Below, piece after piece: positions 7,689-16,114 of a stretch of DNA of 33,698 bases. The stretch is from Clostridia bacterium (lineage in GTDB: Bacteria; Bacillota; Clostridia; Christensenellales; Christensenellaceae). The translations under genes were made by a program, and so were the position numbers. The notes below the pieces were generated by a model, which worked only from the letters and a program-made list of their open reading frames with translations, did not search any database and had not been told where the DNA came from. The stretch lies in assembly GCA_014805015.1 (NCBI GenBank), contig JAAUYQ010000019.1, forward strand, positions 8,247-41,944, read 5' to 3'. The number at the start of each line of letters is the position of its first letter. The stretch's first letter is position 1.

Positions 7689-8333
7689 ATGGAGATATTA
7701 TCGGAGATCAGTCAGTTCGTTCAGAAAGGACGCATCAAGAATGTGACGGCACAGGTGTCGCAGGCTCTTGCGGACGGCATTGCGCCTGCGGTCATTCTTT
7801 CGGACGGTCTTCTTGACGGCATGGCCGAAGTGGGCGAAAAGTTCAAAAAGAATGAAATTTACGTGCCGGAGGTCATGATTGCGGCGCGGGCCATGACGGC
7901 CGGCATTGACCTTCTGAAGCCGGTGATGAACGACGGGGATGCCAAGGCGAAGGGCAAGGCCGTTCTCGGAACGGTCAAGGGTGACCTGCACAGCATCGGC
8001 AAGAATCTGGTCAAGATTATGTTTGAGGGTAAAGGGATCGAAGTGATCGACCTCGGAGTCGATGTGCCGGCGGAGAAGTTTGTGGACGTGGCTGTCCAGG
8101 AAGGTGCCGGTATTATTGCCTGCTCAGCGCTTCTTACGACGACGATGCCCATGATGGAAAAGGTGGTTCAGATTGCGGAGGAGCGCGGCGTCCGCGACAA
8201 GATCAAAATCATGATCGGCGGTGCACCGGTGTCGCAGGGTTTCTGCGATGAGATCGGTGCCGACTGTTATACCGACGACGCGGCTTCGGCGAGCAGTGCA
8301 GCACTCGAATACCTTGAGGCGCTTGCGAGCTGA
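7689..8333 (+). CDS. Corrinoid (vitamin B12) protein of methyltransferase systems
   Basis: A 214-residue protein made of an N-terminal four-helix B12-binding cap (residues 1-88) and a Rossmann-type B12-binding domain (about 90-214). The base-off/His-on motif DLHSIG places the cobalt-ligand at His101, followed by the downstream CSALLTTTMPMM and GGAPVSQGFCDEIGAD segments. This is the size and layout of MtbC/MttC/MtmC-type corrinoid proteins, which shuttle methyl groups from methylamines, methoxylated aromatics or similar donors to a second methyltransferase. The ATG at 7689 is chosen because AGGAG lies ten bases before it and the family N-terminus begins there. No substrate-specific methyltransferase or activating ferredoxin is adjacent, so the partner must be elsewhere. 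Confidence 0.9.
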   Translation: MEILSEISQFVQKGRIKNVTAQVSQALADGIAPAVILSDGLLDGMAEVGEKFKKNEIYVPEVMIAARAMTAGIDLLKPVMNDGDAKAKGKAVLGTVKGDLHSIGKNLVKIMFEGKGIEVIDLGVDVPAEKFVDVAVQEGAGIIACSALLTTTMPMMEKVVQIAEERGVRDKIKIMIGGAPVSQGFCDEIGADCYTDDAASASSAALEYLEALAS

Positions 8334-8356
8334 CGCAGTCAGAGAGACGGCAGAGT

Positions 8357-8389
8357 GCGGCCATCCCAGTTGGGTGAGCCGCTTTTTTT
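8357..8389 (+). terminator. Intrinsic terminator after the corrinoid-protein gene
   Basis: A two-part hairpin (GCGGC with GCCGC outside, CCCA with TGGG inside) is followed by seven T. Its T tract touches the stop codon of the converging MATE gene. Confidence 0.8.
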
Positions 8390-9725
8390 ATGACTGCGCC
8401 GGCTGCGCTTTCAGCTTCTTCAGGGCATTATGCACGAAGACTGCGGCAAAGACGCATGTCAGCGCCTCGGAAGCTGGGATGGAGGCCCAGACGCCGGCTA
8501 TGCCAAAAAAGAGCGGCAGCAGATATACAAAGGCTCCCGCAGCGGCGATGCTTCGCAGCAAAGCGACAATCATGGCCTGACGGTTCAGAAGAGCGGACTG
8601 CAGGAAGTAGATGGCCAGGACGTTGATCCCAAGGAACAGGTAGGCTGCGGAGTACAGCCGTACGATGGCAGGTGCGGCCGCAAGAACCTCCGGCGTCGCG
8701 TTCACGAACAGACGGATCAGCGGCACCGGCTGCAGTTCGCTTACAAGGACAAAGACAGCGGCAAACAGCAGCGTTGTCGTGAACCCGAGACGCCAGAACG
8801 TGCGGACCCGGCCGTACCTGGCGCCGCCCAGGTTGGCGGAGATAAGCGGCTGCACTGCCTCGGCCACGCCGCCGAACATGGCCTGGAAAAGTGCGCTCAC
8901 CGAACTGATAACCCCGTAGACGGCCAGCTCGGTCGTGGTGCCCCAGACGGTGATCTGATTGTTGACCATGATGACCAGCACGACGTTTCCGAGCGCCAGT
9001 ATGCCGGCTCCCAGTCCGGCCCCCAAAATACGGGTGCAGGCTTTGAGCGGGTCAGGTACGGACTGGAGCCGCAGGCGGCATCTGCGGCTGAAGAAATAGG
9101 TGAGCAGCAGACCAGCCTGCACGCAGCTGCCGGCAACCGTGGCGATGGCGGCGCCGCGCATACCCATGCCCAGCGGAAAGACCAGATACCAGTCGCCGAA
9201 CATGTTGACGATACCGCCGGCTATAACCGAGGCAAAGACCAGATTCGGCGCGCCATCGTTGCGGATAAAGGCGCCGAGGAACTGGGAGTACACGAAGACC
9301 GGCATGAACCCAAGCAGCCAGTCTGCATACTCCAGCGTCTTGGCGAGCGTCGCACTGTCAGAGGCACCAAAGGCAGTGAGAACCGGGCGGCGGCAGAAAA
9401 ACAGCAGAGCCCAAAACGCGAGAGTCGAAACGGTCACCAGACCGAGCGCAGCCGTGAAATACTGATTCCCAGCGGTCATATCGCCGCGGCCGCGGGCGTT
9501 GGCCATCCGCACTGATCCCCCGATGCCGCACAGTACGGCGACAACGCTGTAGATGCCGAACGGAACCAGCAGGACGGCCATGGCGGCCGCTCCAACGGGT
9601 CCCTCAGACTGCCCGATGGCAATCATGTCGACAATGGAATAAATGGACATGATCAGCGCACTCCCAAGTGAAGCCACAAGGTAGCGGCGGAACAGTGTCC
9701 TCGGTTTTTCGTTCAGGAGCTCCAT
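8388..9725 (-). CDS. MATE-family efflux transporter
   Basis: A 445-residue polytopic membrane protein with about twelve hydrophobic segments in two homologous halves, the standard length for MATE exporters. The N-terminal half shows YSIVDMIAIGQSEGPVGAAAMAV, which corresponds to the conserved helix 1-2 region of the NorM/DinF-like group. The second half repeats the pattern near residues 235-270. Such proteins expel cationic drugs or metabolites using a Na+ or H+ gradient. The ATG at 9725 has only a weak upstream site. It lies downstream of the pepF terminator on the same strand, so it is likely its own unit. Substrate is unknown. Confidence 0.9.
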   Translation of the reverse strand: MELLNEKPRTLFRRYLVASLGSALIMSIYSIVDMIAIGQSEGPVGAAAMAVLLVPFGIYSVVAVLCGIGGSVRMANARGRGDMTAGNQYFTAALGLVTVSTLAFWALLFFCRRPVLTAFGASDSATLAKTLEYADWLLGFMPVFVYSQFLGAFIRNDGAPNLVFASVIAGGIVNMFGDWYLVFPLGMGMRGAAIATVAGSCVQAGLLLTYFFSRRCRLRLQSVPDPLKACTRILGAGLGAGILALGNVVLVIMVNNQITVWGTTTELAVYGVISSVSALFQAMFGGVAEAVQPLISANLGGARYGRVRTFWRLGFTTTLLFAAVFVLVSELQPVPLIRLFVNATPEVLAAAPAIVRLYSAAYLFLGINVLAIYFLQSALLNRQAMIVALLRSIAAAGAFVYLLPLFFGIAGVWASIPASEALTCVFAAVFVHNALKKLKAQPAQS

Positions 9726-9814
9726 CGTTTTTTCTTGCAGGGCAGTCTTCTGCTGCGGCTGGGGACGGCCTGAGCCGGCGCTGCAGGGACAGCTGTGTCG
9801 GATCAGGAAGACAG

Positions 9815-9839
9815 AAAAAGGGCTGCCTTGCAGCAGCCC
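9815..9839 (-). terminator. Intrinsic terminator of pepF
   Basis: On the minus strand GGGCTGC pairs with GCAGCCC around a 6-base loop and is followed by TTTTT, 18 bases after the pepF stop. Confidence 0.85.
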
Positions 9840-9857
9840 CAGGCTCTGACCTGATGT

Positions 9858-11732
9858 TTACCCGAGCAGGAGGTCCTTGAAGGAAGTGAGGGTTTCACTG
9901 AATTCCTTCATGCAGGCGCGGATCGGCTCGCCATCGGCGAGATGCACGCCGGCAATTTTCAAAAGCTCCAGCGGATAGTTGCTGCCGCCGGATGACAGGA
10001 ACTTCAGATAATCCTCGACAGCACCCTTGCGTCCGGAACAGATGTCATTGGCGATCTGCACGGCGCAGCTGAAGCCGGTCGCATACTTGTATACATAGAA
10101 CGCGGTATAGAAGTGCGGGATGCGTGCCCATTCGTAAATGATACGGTCGTCCCGCGCCATTTCCGGTCCGTAGTAGAGGGCATTGAGATCTCCGTACATT
10201 TCAGACAGCGTCTCGTAAGTGAGCGGCAGGCCGTTTTCTGAGTCAGCATGCGTCATCTGTTCAAACTCGGCAAACATTGTCTGCCGTACGACGGTTGTGC
10301 GGAACTGATCGAGATAATGATTCAGCACATGGAGCCGTTCGTCTCTGTCAGTAACAGTCGAGAGCAGGTGCTTGGTGAGCAGGATCTCGTTGACGGTGCT
10401 GGCGACCTCGGCGACAAAGATGGCATAGTCTGCCTTGGCTTCCGGCTGATAGAGATTCGAGAAATACGTGTGCATCGCATGACCAAGCTCGTGCGCAATT
10501 GTGAAGACGCTGTCAAGGTCACCGCGGTGATTGAGCAGTACGTACGGGTGCACCCCGTAGACGCCCCAGGAGTAGGCACCGCTTGTCTTGCCCGGGGTTT
10601 CCTCCACGTCAATCCAGCGGTCCGAAACAGCCTGGTTGAGCAGCTTCTGATACTCGTCGCCGAGCGGACCGAGGCCTTCCTTGACCAGCTTGACGGCTTC
10701 ATCATACGAATAGTGGCGTGTCTGTCCCGGAACAAGGGGCACATAGACATCGTACATGTGCAGCTGGTCAACCCCGAGCACCTGCTTGCGCAGAGCCACG
10801 TAGCGGTACATGATATCCAGGTTTTCGTGGATGATGCTGATCAGGTTGTCGTAGAGTCTGACGGGGACGTTGTCCGAAAAGAGCGCCCGTTCGATGGCGT
10901 GCGGGAACTTGGTGGCGCGGGCGATAAATGAATCCTTGCGGACGCTCGCGGCGTAGGTTGTGGAGATCGTATTGATGAACTCTTTGTAGGTATCATAGAG
11001 TTTGTCGTAAGCGCGCTGACGCACCTCCCGGTGGATGCTCTGCATAAACAGGATGTAATTGCCCTGCGTGAGTTTTGCTTCCTGCCCGTACTCGTTTTGG
11101 ATAGTGCCGAAGTTGAGATCGGCGTTGTTGAGCATCGTGAAGATGTCTTTCGGAGCTCCGGTAATCTCACCAGCCATGGCCAGCAGGCGTTCTTCTTTTG
11201 TGGAAAGAACGTGCGGCTTCGAGCGCAGCAGTTCCTCGAGGTTGAAGTCGAAATCCTTAAAGACTTCCAGGGAGTGCTTCGTGAAACCGTGTTTTTTCAG
11301 TTTCTTCCATTCTTTGGTTTCTTCCGGATGATCCTGCGCGGCGAGATGTCCGGCGTCAATGTATTCTTTCAGCGTTTTCTTCTTGAGCTTGAGCAGAGCC
11401 GGATTCATAAAAGCCAGGGCGGAGGCCAGCTTCACATTGATGTCTATCGCCTGCTGCGTCATTGCCTGGTATTTGGCAACTGTATTGTCCTCGTCGCGGC
11501 GCATCCGGGCATACACGAAGAGCCGGGCAGCAATGTGCTCCATCGCCTCTGTCTGTCGGAATGCTTTGGCGAGCGTTTCGGGACTGTCTGTGAGGGTCTC
11601 GCGGATGCCGGGAATGTCCTTCAGCATTTCCTCGAGCTGCATCAGTTCTGCTTCAAAGTCCTCATCCGAAGCGTAAATATCCTCCAGCTTCCATTTGTGT
11701 TTTTCGTCCACATTGAGCCTGTTATCTGCCAT
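9858..11732 (-). CDS. pepF: Oligoendopeptidase F (M3 family metallopeptidase)
   Basis: A 624-residue cytoplasmic zinc peptidase of the M3B family, close to the usual 600 residues. The zinc-binding motif HELGH lies near residue 410 within FTIAHELGHAMHTYFS, and the third ligand Glu is expected in the following VAEVASTVNE segment. The N-terminal helical domain (LEDIYASDEDFEAEL) is typical of PepF. The start at 11732 is supported by GGAGG seven bases upstream and by the family N-terminus; an in-frame extension of 20 residues has no site. PepF degrades peptides of roughly 7-17 residues in peptide recycling. It is a single-gene unit with its own terminator. Confidence 0.95.
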   Translation of the reverse strand: MADNRLNVDEKHKWKLEDIYASDEDFEAELMQLEEMLKDIPGIRETLTDSPETLAKAFRQTEAMEHIAARLFVYARMRRDEDNTVAKYQAMTQQAIDINVKLASALAFMNPALLKLKKKTLKEYIDAGHLAAQDHPEETKEWKKLKKHGFTKHSLEVFKDFDFNLEELLRSKPHVLSTKEERLLAMAGEITGAPKDIFTMLNNADLNFGTIQNEYGQEAKLTQGNYILFMQSIHREVRQRAYDKLYDTYKEFINTISTTYAASVRKDSFIARATKFPHAIERALFSDNVPVRLYDNLISIIHENLDIMYRYVALRKQVLGVDQLHMYDVYVPLVPGQTRHYSYDEAVKLVKEGLGPLGDEYQKLLNQAVSDRWIDVEETPGKTSGAYSWGVYGVHPYVLLNHRGDLDSVFTIAHELGHAMHTYFSNLYQPEAKADYAIFVAEVASTVNEILLTKHLLSTVTDRDERLHVLNHYLDQFRTTVVRQTMFAEFEQMTHADSENGLPLTYETLSEMYGDLNALYYGPEMARDDRIIYEWARIPHFYTAFYVYKYATGFSCAVQIANDICSGRKGAVEDYLKFLSSGGSNYPLELLKIAGVHLADGEPIRACMKEFSETLTSFKDLLLG

Positions 11733-12058
11733 GAAAAACCTCCAAGCGTAGGCGCGTGCCGTGAGCGGCAGCAGGGAAACATTCTGCCGCATCCTCCACT
11801 AACCTATATACACTTGACAGCGGGCCACGAAAACGCCGGAAATGCTGTCCCGAAAAAAGATACGGCGGGCAGAAAGATGTGCAGCGAAATCGCAGGATGC
11901 TCCGCACATTCTGATCAGACAGCGGCCGGGTGCTGCAGCCCGAGCGAGGACCGGATCAGCTTCTGCTGCCGACGCTCTGCAGCGGATCGATAAAGGAAAA
12001 GCGGAACTGCGGCCAATGATCCTGTGACACAGCGGCAGCTGAATGCTTTGGTTGAAGG

Positions 12059-12171
12059 TATCGTCGCAGAGCAGAGGATATGATCTGTCGTATCGTTGCC
12101 AGCCAGAGGGCGCGAGCCGGGATATCGTCGCAGAACAAATGCTACGATTCGGCGTTTCGTAGCAAATGATA
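12059..12171. repeat. Four decayed direct repeats with an exact 32-bp period
   Basis: Copies of a 17-base unit start at 12059, 12091, 12123 and 12155. Copy 1 is TATCGTCGCAGAGCAGA, copy 3 differs from it at two positions, and copies 2 and 4 are weaker but keep the TWTCGTNGC core. The 15-base intervals between them differ from each other, with some similarity between the first and third. Confidence 0.55.
12141..12163. repeat. Inverted repeat GCTACGA / TCGTAGC
   Basis: A 7-bp perfect stem (12141-12147 with 12157-12163) encloses a 9-base loop and overlaps copies 3 and 4 of the periodic repeat. A third related arm, ACTACGAA, follows at 12173-12180. There is no T tract, so a regulatory or recombination site is likelier than a terminator. 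Confidence 0.45.
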
Positions 12172-12368
12172 TACTACGAAGAAGCTCGACTGCAAACAGT
12201 GTACGGTGCGAAAGCGCATCCGACTATGTAAGTCGCCGTTTCTGGAGGAACTTCTGGTGTAAAAGCGGATGCGGTGAGGCTCTGACATGCCAGACAAACG
12301 CTGAGCGGACGCCTTACGGCGGCCTCGTGGCATATGTGTCACGGCCAGCCGCTGGTCAGGAAGGTACT

Positions 12369-13170
12369 ATGCGCGAGAACAACAAAACAGAATGCAAAGC
12401 CTCAGTATCTGATTCGTTCCTGAGGACGGCAAGCGCCTGTGCAAGCTATCAGACTGGTCAGATCCTGTTTGGAGTCGCTGATGACGGCAGAACGATTGGA
12501 CTCGATAATCCAGAAAAGTCTGCGCTGAAGATGGAGCAGAGCATCAACGATGCACTCGAGCCGGTTCCCACATACGAACTGCAGCTGGACGCCCAACTGT
12601 GTACTGTAACCCTGACTGTCCACAAAGGACCTGACACACCCCATCTGTCCAGGGGCAAAGCATACAAGCGCGTCGACACGTCTACGCGCCCTGCAGATCG
12701 GCTCGAGCTTTCGCGCCTATGTATAGCAGGACAGCACGTGCACTTCGACGCGCTGCCGGCAGCCGACAGGCAGCTGACGTTCAAAGTGCTTACGCGTGAA
12801 CTGAAGGATGCAGTAGGGATCGAGAAACTGAGCGCTGATGTCATGCGTTCGCTGGGACTTCTTCTTCCCAGCGGCCAATACACGAATGCCGCTGCCATTC
12901 TGGCAGACAGCAATGATTTCCCGGGAATCCGCTGGGTACGGTTTGGAGAAAATGTAAATGATATCAGAGAGTAGGGAAATCTGAAATACCGGTCCGTTCT
13001 CGAGCAGCTCGAAGAGATCATGGCCGTATTCGCCCGGCATTACACGTATGAACAGATTACCGATGAACCGTCCCGTCAGATGCGCGAGACAGTGCCGCCT
13101 GCCGCTTTTCGGGAAGCTGCTGCTAACGCAATCGTGCACCGGACTTGGGACGTAAATTCAGGAAGCTGAG
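12369..13170 (+). pseudogene. AlbA_2/Schlafen-type putative DNA-binding protein gene, broken
   Basis: The ATG at 12369 has AGGAAGGT just upstream and opens with the family start MRENNKTECKASVSDSFL. The AlbA_2 domain follows (ILFGVADDGRTIGL), then a middle domain, for 201 residues up to a TAG at 12972-12974. Reading on in the same frame gives GNLKYRSVLEQLEEIMAVF and then AAFREAAANAIVHRTWDV, the conserved segment that normally follows in this family. The stop is therefore a nonsense mutation inside the gene. The similarity ends abruptly after HRTWDV (about 13155), where the sequence passes into the start of an AAA ATPase gene, so the last third of this gene is missing. Intact members are about 450-500 residues and are often found in defence islands or as predicted regulators. 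The truncated product is unlikely to work. Confidence 0.75.
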
Positions 13171-14353
13171 CAAGCACTTCCGTGTGCTTTTGCTGACAGG
13201 TGCCAGACAGGTCGGCAAAACAACCGTGCTTCGCCATCTGGCACAGAACACCTCGCGCACCTATGCCACGCTTGACGACCTCAGGACGCGTCACCTTGCC
13301 AAAACGGATCCGGATCTCTTCTTTCAGATGTATCCGCCTCCCGTGCTGATTGACGAGTTGCAGTACGCCCCGGAGCTTTTTCCGTACATAAAGATCCTTG
13401 CTGACGCCAGCGAAGAACGAGGACTGTTCTGGCTGACAGGTTCGCAGCATTATCTTGCCATGCGGGCGGTACAGGAGTCGCTCGCCGGACGCATCGCTAT
13501 CCTCGAGATGATGGGACTCTCGCAGACCGAGCTGCGCGGCACTGTCTCCTCAGAACCGCCGACCTATGATTTCTCGAACTTGCAGCAGCGTATGCAGGGC
13601 GCGGCCCTCCCAGGCGCGCCTCAGATTGATGAGCATATCTGGCGCGGCGGACTTCCGGATGCACAGGACCTCGAGCCCGAGGCGCGCGAAACGCTGCTGC
13701 AATCGTATGCGCAAAGCTGTCTGATGCGGGACGTGGCAGCTTTGGGCGGAGTGGAGGATTTGGGAGCGTTTGAGAAAATGCTCACGGCAGCTGCATCGCT
13801 CGTGGGGAAGCAGCTCAATTATGCGACGCTTGCAGCAGCGGCTGGGATCAGTCAGCCAACCGCCAAAACGTGGATACACGTCCTGGAGGGCCTCGGCATC
13901 GTATATCTTCTGCCGGCCTTTTCAGGCAACGCGCTGAAGCGTCTGGTGAAGACGCCGAAGCTGTATTTCAAGGATACTGGGCTGGCAGCGTGGCTTGCCG
14001 GCCGGCCGACGCCGGAGCTCCTGATAAATGGCGCAGCATCCAGCGCTTTTCTCGAAAACTATGTGATAGCCGAGTTTCTCAAAGCGTATTCGTATGCACA
14101 GTGCAGCGCGAATCTGTCGTAATACCGGGACAGGGACAGGCGGAAGATAGATCTGGTGATTGAGCAGGACCGTATGCTGCATCCGTTCGAGATTAAGAAG
14201 ACTGGAAATCCACATGTGCAGGATGTGAGCCGGTTTTCTCTGCTGGACAGAGGCGGCTTCAGGCGCGGACCGGGCGGCATCATCTGTCTTTCCAGTAAGG
14301 TGTATCCGGTGACGGCGCAGGACAGCATCATACCCGTTGGCCTTGTGGAGTAG
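13145..14353 (+). pseudogene. AAA ATPase with DUF4143 domain, broken by an in-frame TAA
   Basis: The open frame begins with a TTG at 13145 that lies inside the tail of the preceding broken gene. No ribosome binding site precedes it, and the family's usual first dozen residues before the RKLSKHF helix are absent. Walker A is LLLTGARQVGKTTVLRHL, Walker B is VLIDELQYAPEL, and sensor 1 is FWLTGSQ. A winged-helix and DUF4143 (nuclease-like) region follow. A TAA at 14120-14122 stops the frame after residue 325. The same frame then continues as YRDRDRRKIDLVIEQD and HPFEIKKTGNP, the conserved PD-(D/E)XK-like C-terminus, to a stop at 14351-14353. A Tyr codon probably became TAA. Intact members are about 400 residues and of unclear role, often linked to toxin-antitoxin or defence loci. 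Confidence 0.8.
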
Positions 14354-14429
14354 GATTGGGTCGTTCTGCCGGAACAGGCGGCGGTCAGCCGTTCTCCCCG
14401 CGTTACATCATGTGCAAAACATCAACATT

Positions 14430-14461
14430 CGGCTGATCTAAACCCGGTTTTAGATCAGCCG
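14430..14461. repeat. Long hairpin with 13-bp perfect stem
   Basis: CGGCTGATCTAAA pairs with TTTAGATCAGCCG around a 6-base loop. There is no T tract on either side. It lies between the 3' ends of the broken ATPase gene and the regulator gene, so it may terminate both weakly or be a remnant of a mobile element end. Confidence 0.6.
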
Positions 14462-14548
14462 ATATTGGAGACGGGCAAAGACCTTCGTGATCAGAAGCGG
14501 GCAGGCTCTCTGCGTGACCGCGTGCGAAGTCGCAGGCGTGCCGTGCCT

Positions 14549-16114
14549 TCAGGACACCCCGCGCGCCTGCTGCTGTTGCTGTCGGCGGTATTCCTTGGGC
14601 GAGATGCCTTCACGTTTTTTGAAGACGTGGCTGAAATAGTTGGGATCGTTGTAGCCGATTTCCATCGCGATGTGTGCGAGCTTACGGTCGGAACCGGCCA
14701 GGAGTTCCTTGGCTTTGGAAATGCGCAGTGAGGTAAGGTAATCGATGAATGTGCAGCCCATTTTCTGTGAAAAGACAGTGCTGAAATGGGCCGCACTGAA
14801 ACCGACATGCCGCGCCGCCAGCTGCAGGGACATCTCGCTGTCTCCGTAGTTTTCCTGAATAAACTGAGCGGCCCGCTCCATCATGTCTGTGGCTGCCGAG
14901 CGGGCTTTGCCGCTGTCGCGGGCTTTGACAGCGCGGGCGAGGATTTCCAGGGCGCTGTCCTCAAAAGACTCGCGGGTGGATGCCGCCAGGAAGACGTCGG
15001 AGACCGAGCCGAAGCCGTCCGTCACAGCTGCTGGATCAGACTTGGGATTGGACGCTGCGGCCGCCTGCACAGCAGTGTGCAGAATATCCATCAGCAGATA
15101 GAAGCGGTACAGCACGCTGTCAAGCTGGATGCGGTCGAGGCGGTGCAGGAAAGACCGGAAAAATGAAGGCAGATCTTCGAGGGCCACCTGGCGCAGGCTC
15201 TGGGCAAACTGACCACTGAACGTCACACTCCAGGAACCCGAGGCTGTGTTGGCCTTCATGGCTGCGGATGTGTCGATGATCTCTCCCGGATGCGCGAGGT
15301 GGGCCTGGGACAGAATGGCAGATGCCGCGGTGCAGGCGGCCGGTACGGCCTGCAGGCTTGGCACCGAGCTGCCAATCACTGCTGTCGCCTGAATTCCCAT
15401 CGCGCGCAGGGCGTCGAGGTATTCACTGAGGACCTGGCGGGCATTTTCCTCTGCCCCATGCCGGTCTGAAGAAATGACCAGCACAGTCAGAAGCTCACGA
15501 CCGTTGTAGCAGGGCAGCGCCTCCGGATGGGCTGCGTTTACCGCGCGCAGTCCGACCATCAGGTCCGGCACGGCCGTGTTTTCCGGAAACTGCAGGTGCA
15601 GCGCTATCACGCTGTAACGACCGGCCCGCAGGTCGAGGCCGATGAGATCTGCCTCCTCCATGATCTGCGTGAGGGTGCGCTCCCCCTGGAGAATGTGACG
15701 GACTGTGCGCATGCGCACGTTTTCCTCCAGCGTCTGCTCCACTGGCGGCAGCAGAGACAGCCGCTCCGTTTCAGCACTGGCAGAGAGCAGGGCCTCCGCA
15801 AGCGTGGCCGAAGGCACGAAGCCGCCTGGAGTCACCAGCTCAAACGAAGGCTGCGCGTCTGTATGCCGGCACCGGACAACCTGCAGACGGCTGCGCAGCG
15901 ACTGTGCCGCTTCCGTGAGGTCGAGGTCATCGGCCGGCGGCATCGCAGCATCCGTAACCAGAATGTCCGCGCCTGTGCTGAGAATACCGGCAAGGGCCGC
16001 TTCGGTGCCGGCAGCGCTGCCGCAGATATCATAGGGTCCACCGGTTTCCCGGATGGCTGCCGCTAAGTCATTGAGCAGCAGTGCGTCCGGTGCCGCCACA
16101 AAAATGCTGTACAT
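14549..16114 (-). CDS. AraC-type transcriptional regulator with degenerate receiver domain
   Basis: A 521-residue cytoplasmic regulator. Residues 1-120 resemble a response-regulator receiver: the phospho-acceptor position survives in ILVTDAAMP. The acidic pair after strand 1 is replaced (YSIFVAAPDALLL), and no clear conserved Lys is seen. A middle region of about 280 residues resembles the YesN-type sensing linker. The last 105 residues hold two helix-turn-helix motifs of the AraC family (SLQLAARHVGFSAAHFSTVF and KLAHIAMEIGYNDPNYFSHV). The ATG at 16114 is chosen over one five codons upstream because AAAGGA lies five bases before it. It is divergent from a sugar importer and most likely controls it; no histidine kinase is adjacent. 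YesN-like regulators normally have one, so this may be an orphan or directly ligand-responsive protein. Confidence 0.88.
   Translation of the reverse strand: MYSIFVAAPDALLLNDLAAAIRETGGPYDICGSAAGTEAALAGILSTGADILVTDAAMPPADDLDLTEAAQSLRSRLQVVRCRHTDAQPSFELVTPGGFVPSATLAEALLSASAETERLSLLPPVEQTLEENVRMRTVRHILQGERTLTQIMEEADLIGLDLRAGRYSVIALHLQFPENTAVPDLMVGLRAVNAAHPEALPCYNGRELLTVLVISSDRHGAEENARQVLSEYLDALRAMGIQATAVIGSSVPSLQAVPAACTAASAILSQAHLAHPGEIIDTSAAMKANTASGSWSVTFSGQFAQSLRQVALEDLPSFFRSFLHRLDRIQLDSVLYRFYLLMDILHTAVQAAAASNPKSDPAAVTDGFGSVSDVFLAASTRESFEDSALEILARAVKARDSGKARSAATDMMERAAQFIQENYGDSEMSLQLAARHVGFSAAHFSTVFSQKMGCTFIDYLTSLRISKAKELLAGSDRKLAHIAMEIGYNDPNYFSHVFKKREGISPKEYRRQQQQQARGVS

Larger units (their letters stand above)
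11733..12368. other. Gene-free stretch with short periodic repeats
   Basis: No open frame here has a ribosome binding site or a recognisable product. Two things can be seen. The part next to pepF should hold its promoter (TATATA on the minus strand near 11806-11811, with no convincing -35). The part from 12059 to 12171 holds a repeat with a 32-base period, described separately, and a hairpin. The stretch borders two broken genes and probably contains remnants of lost accessory DNA. Confidence 0.6.

Noticed and set aside
11842..12027. Open frame whose end (DALQRIDKGKAELRPM) faintly resembles the N-terminal helix of Fic-family proteins.
   Set aside because: The similarity covers about 16 residues, the rest is low-complexity, and no ribosome binding site or continuing domain is present.
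12059..12171. CRISPR array suggested by regularly spaced repeats.
   Set aside because: Units are 17 bases with 15-base intervals, two of four copies are poor, and there are no cas genes; this is not CRISPR geometry.
12972..14122. Stop-codon recoding (for example selenocysteine, pyrrolysine or suppressor readthrough) at the TAG and TAA in the two accessory genes.
   Set aside because: The two stops differ in type, lie in genes that are also truncated at their junction, and other genes in the window end normally at TAG and TAA.
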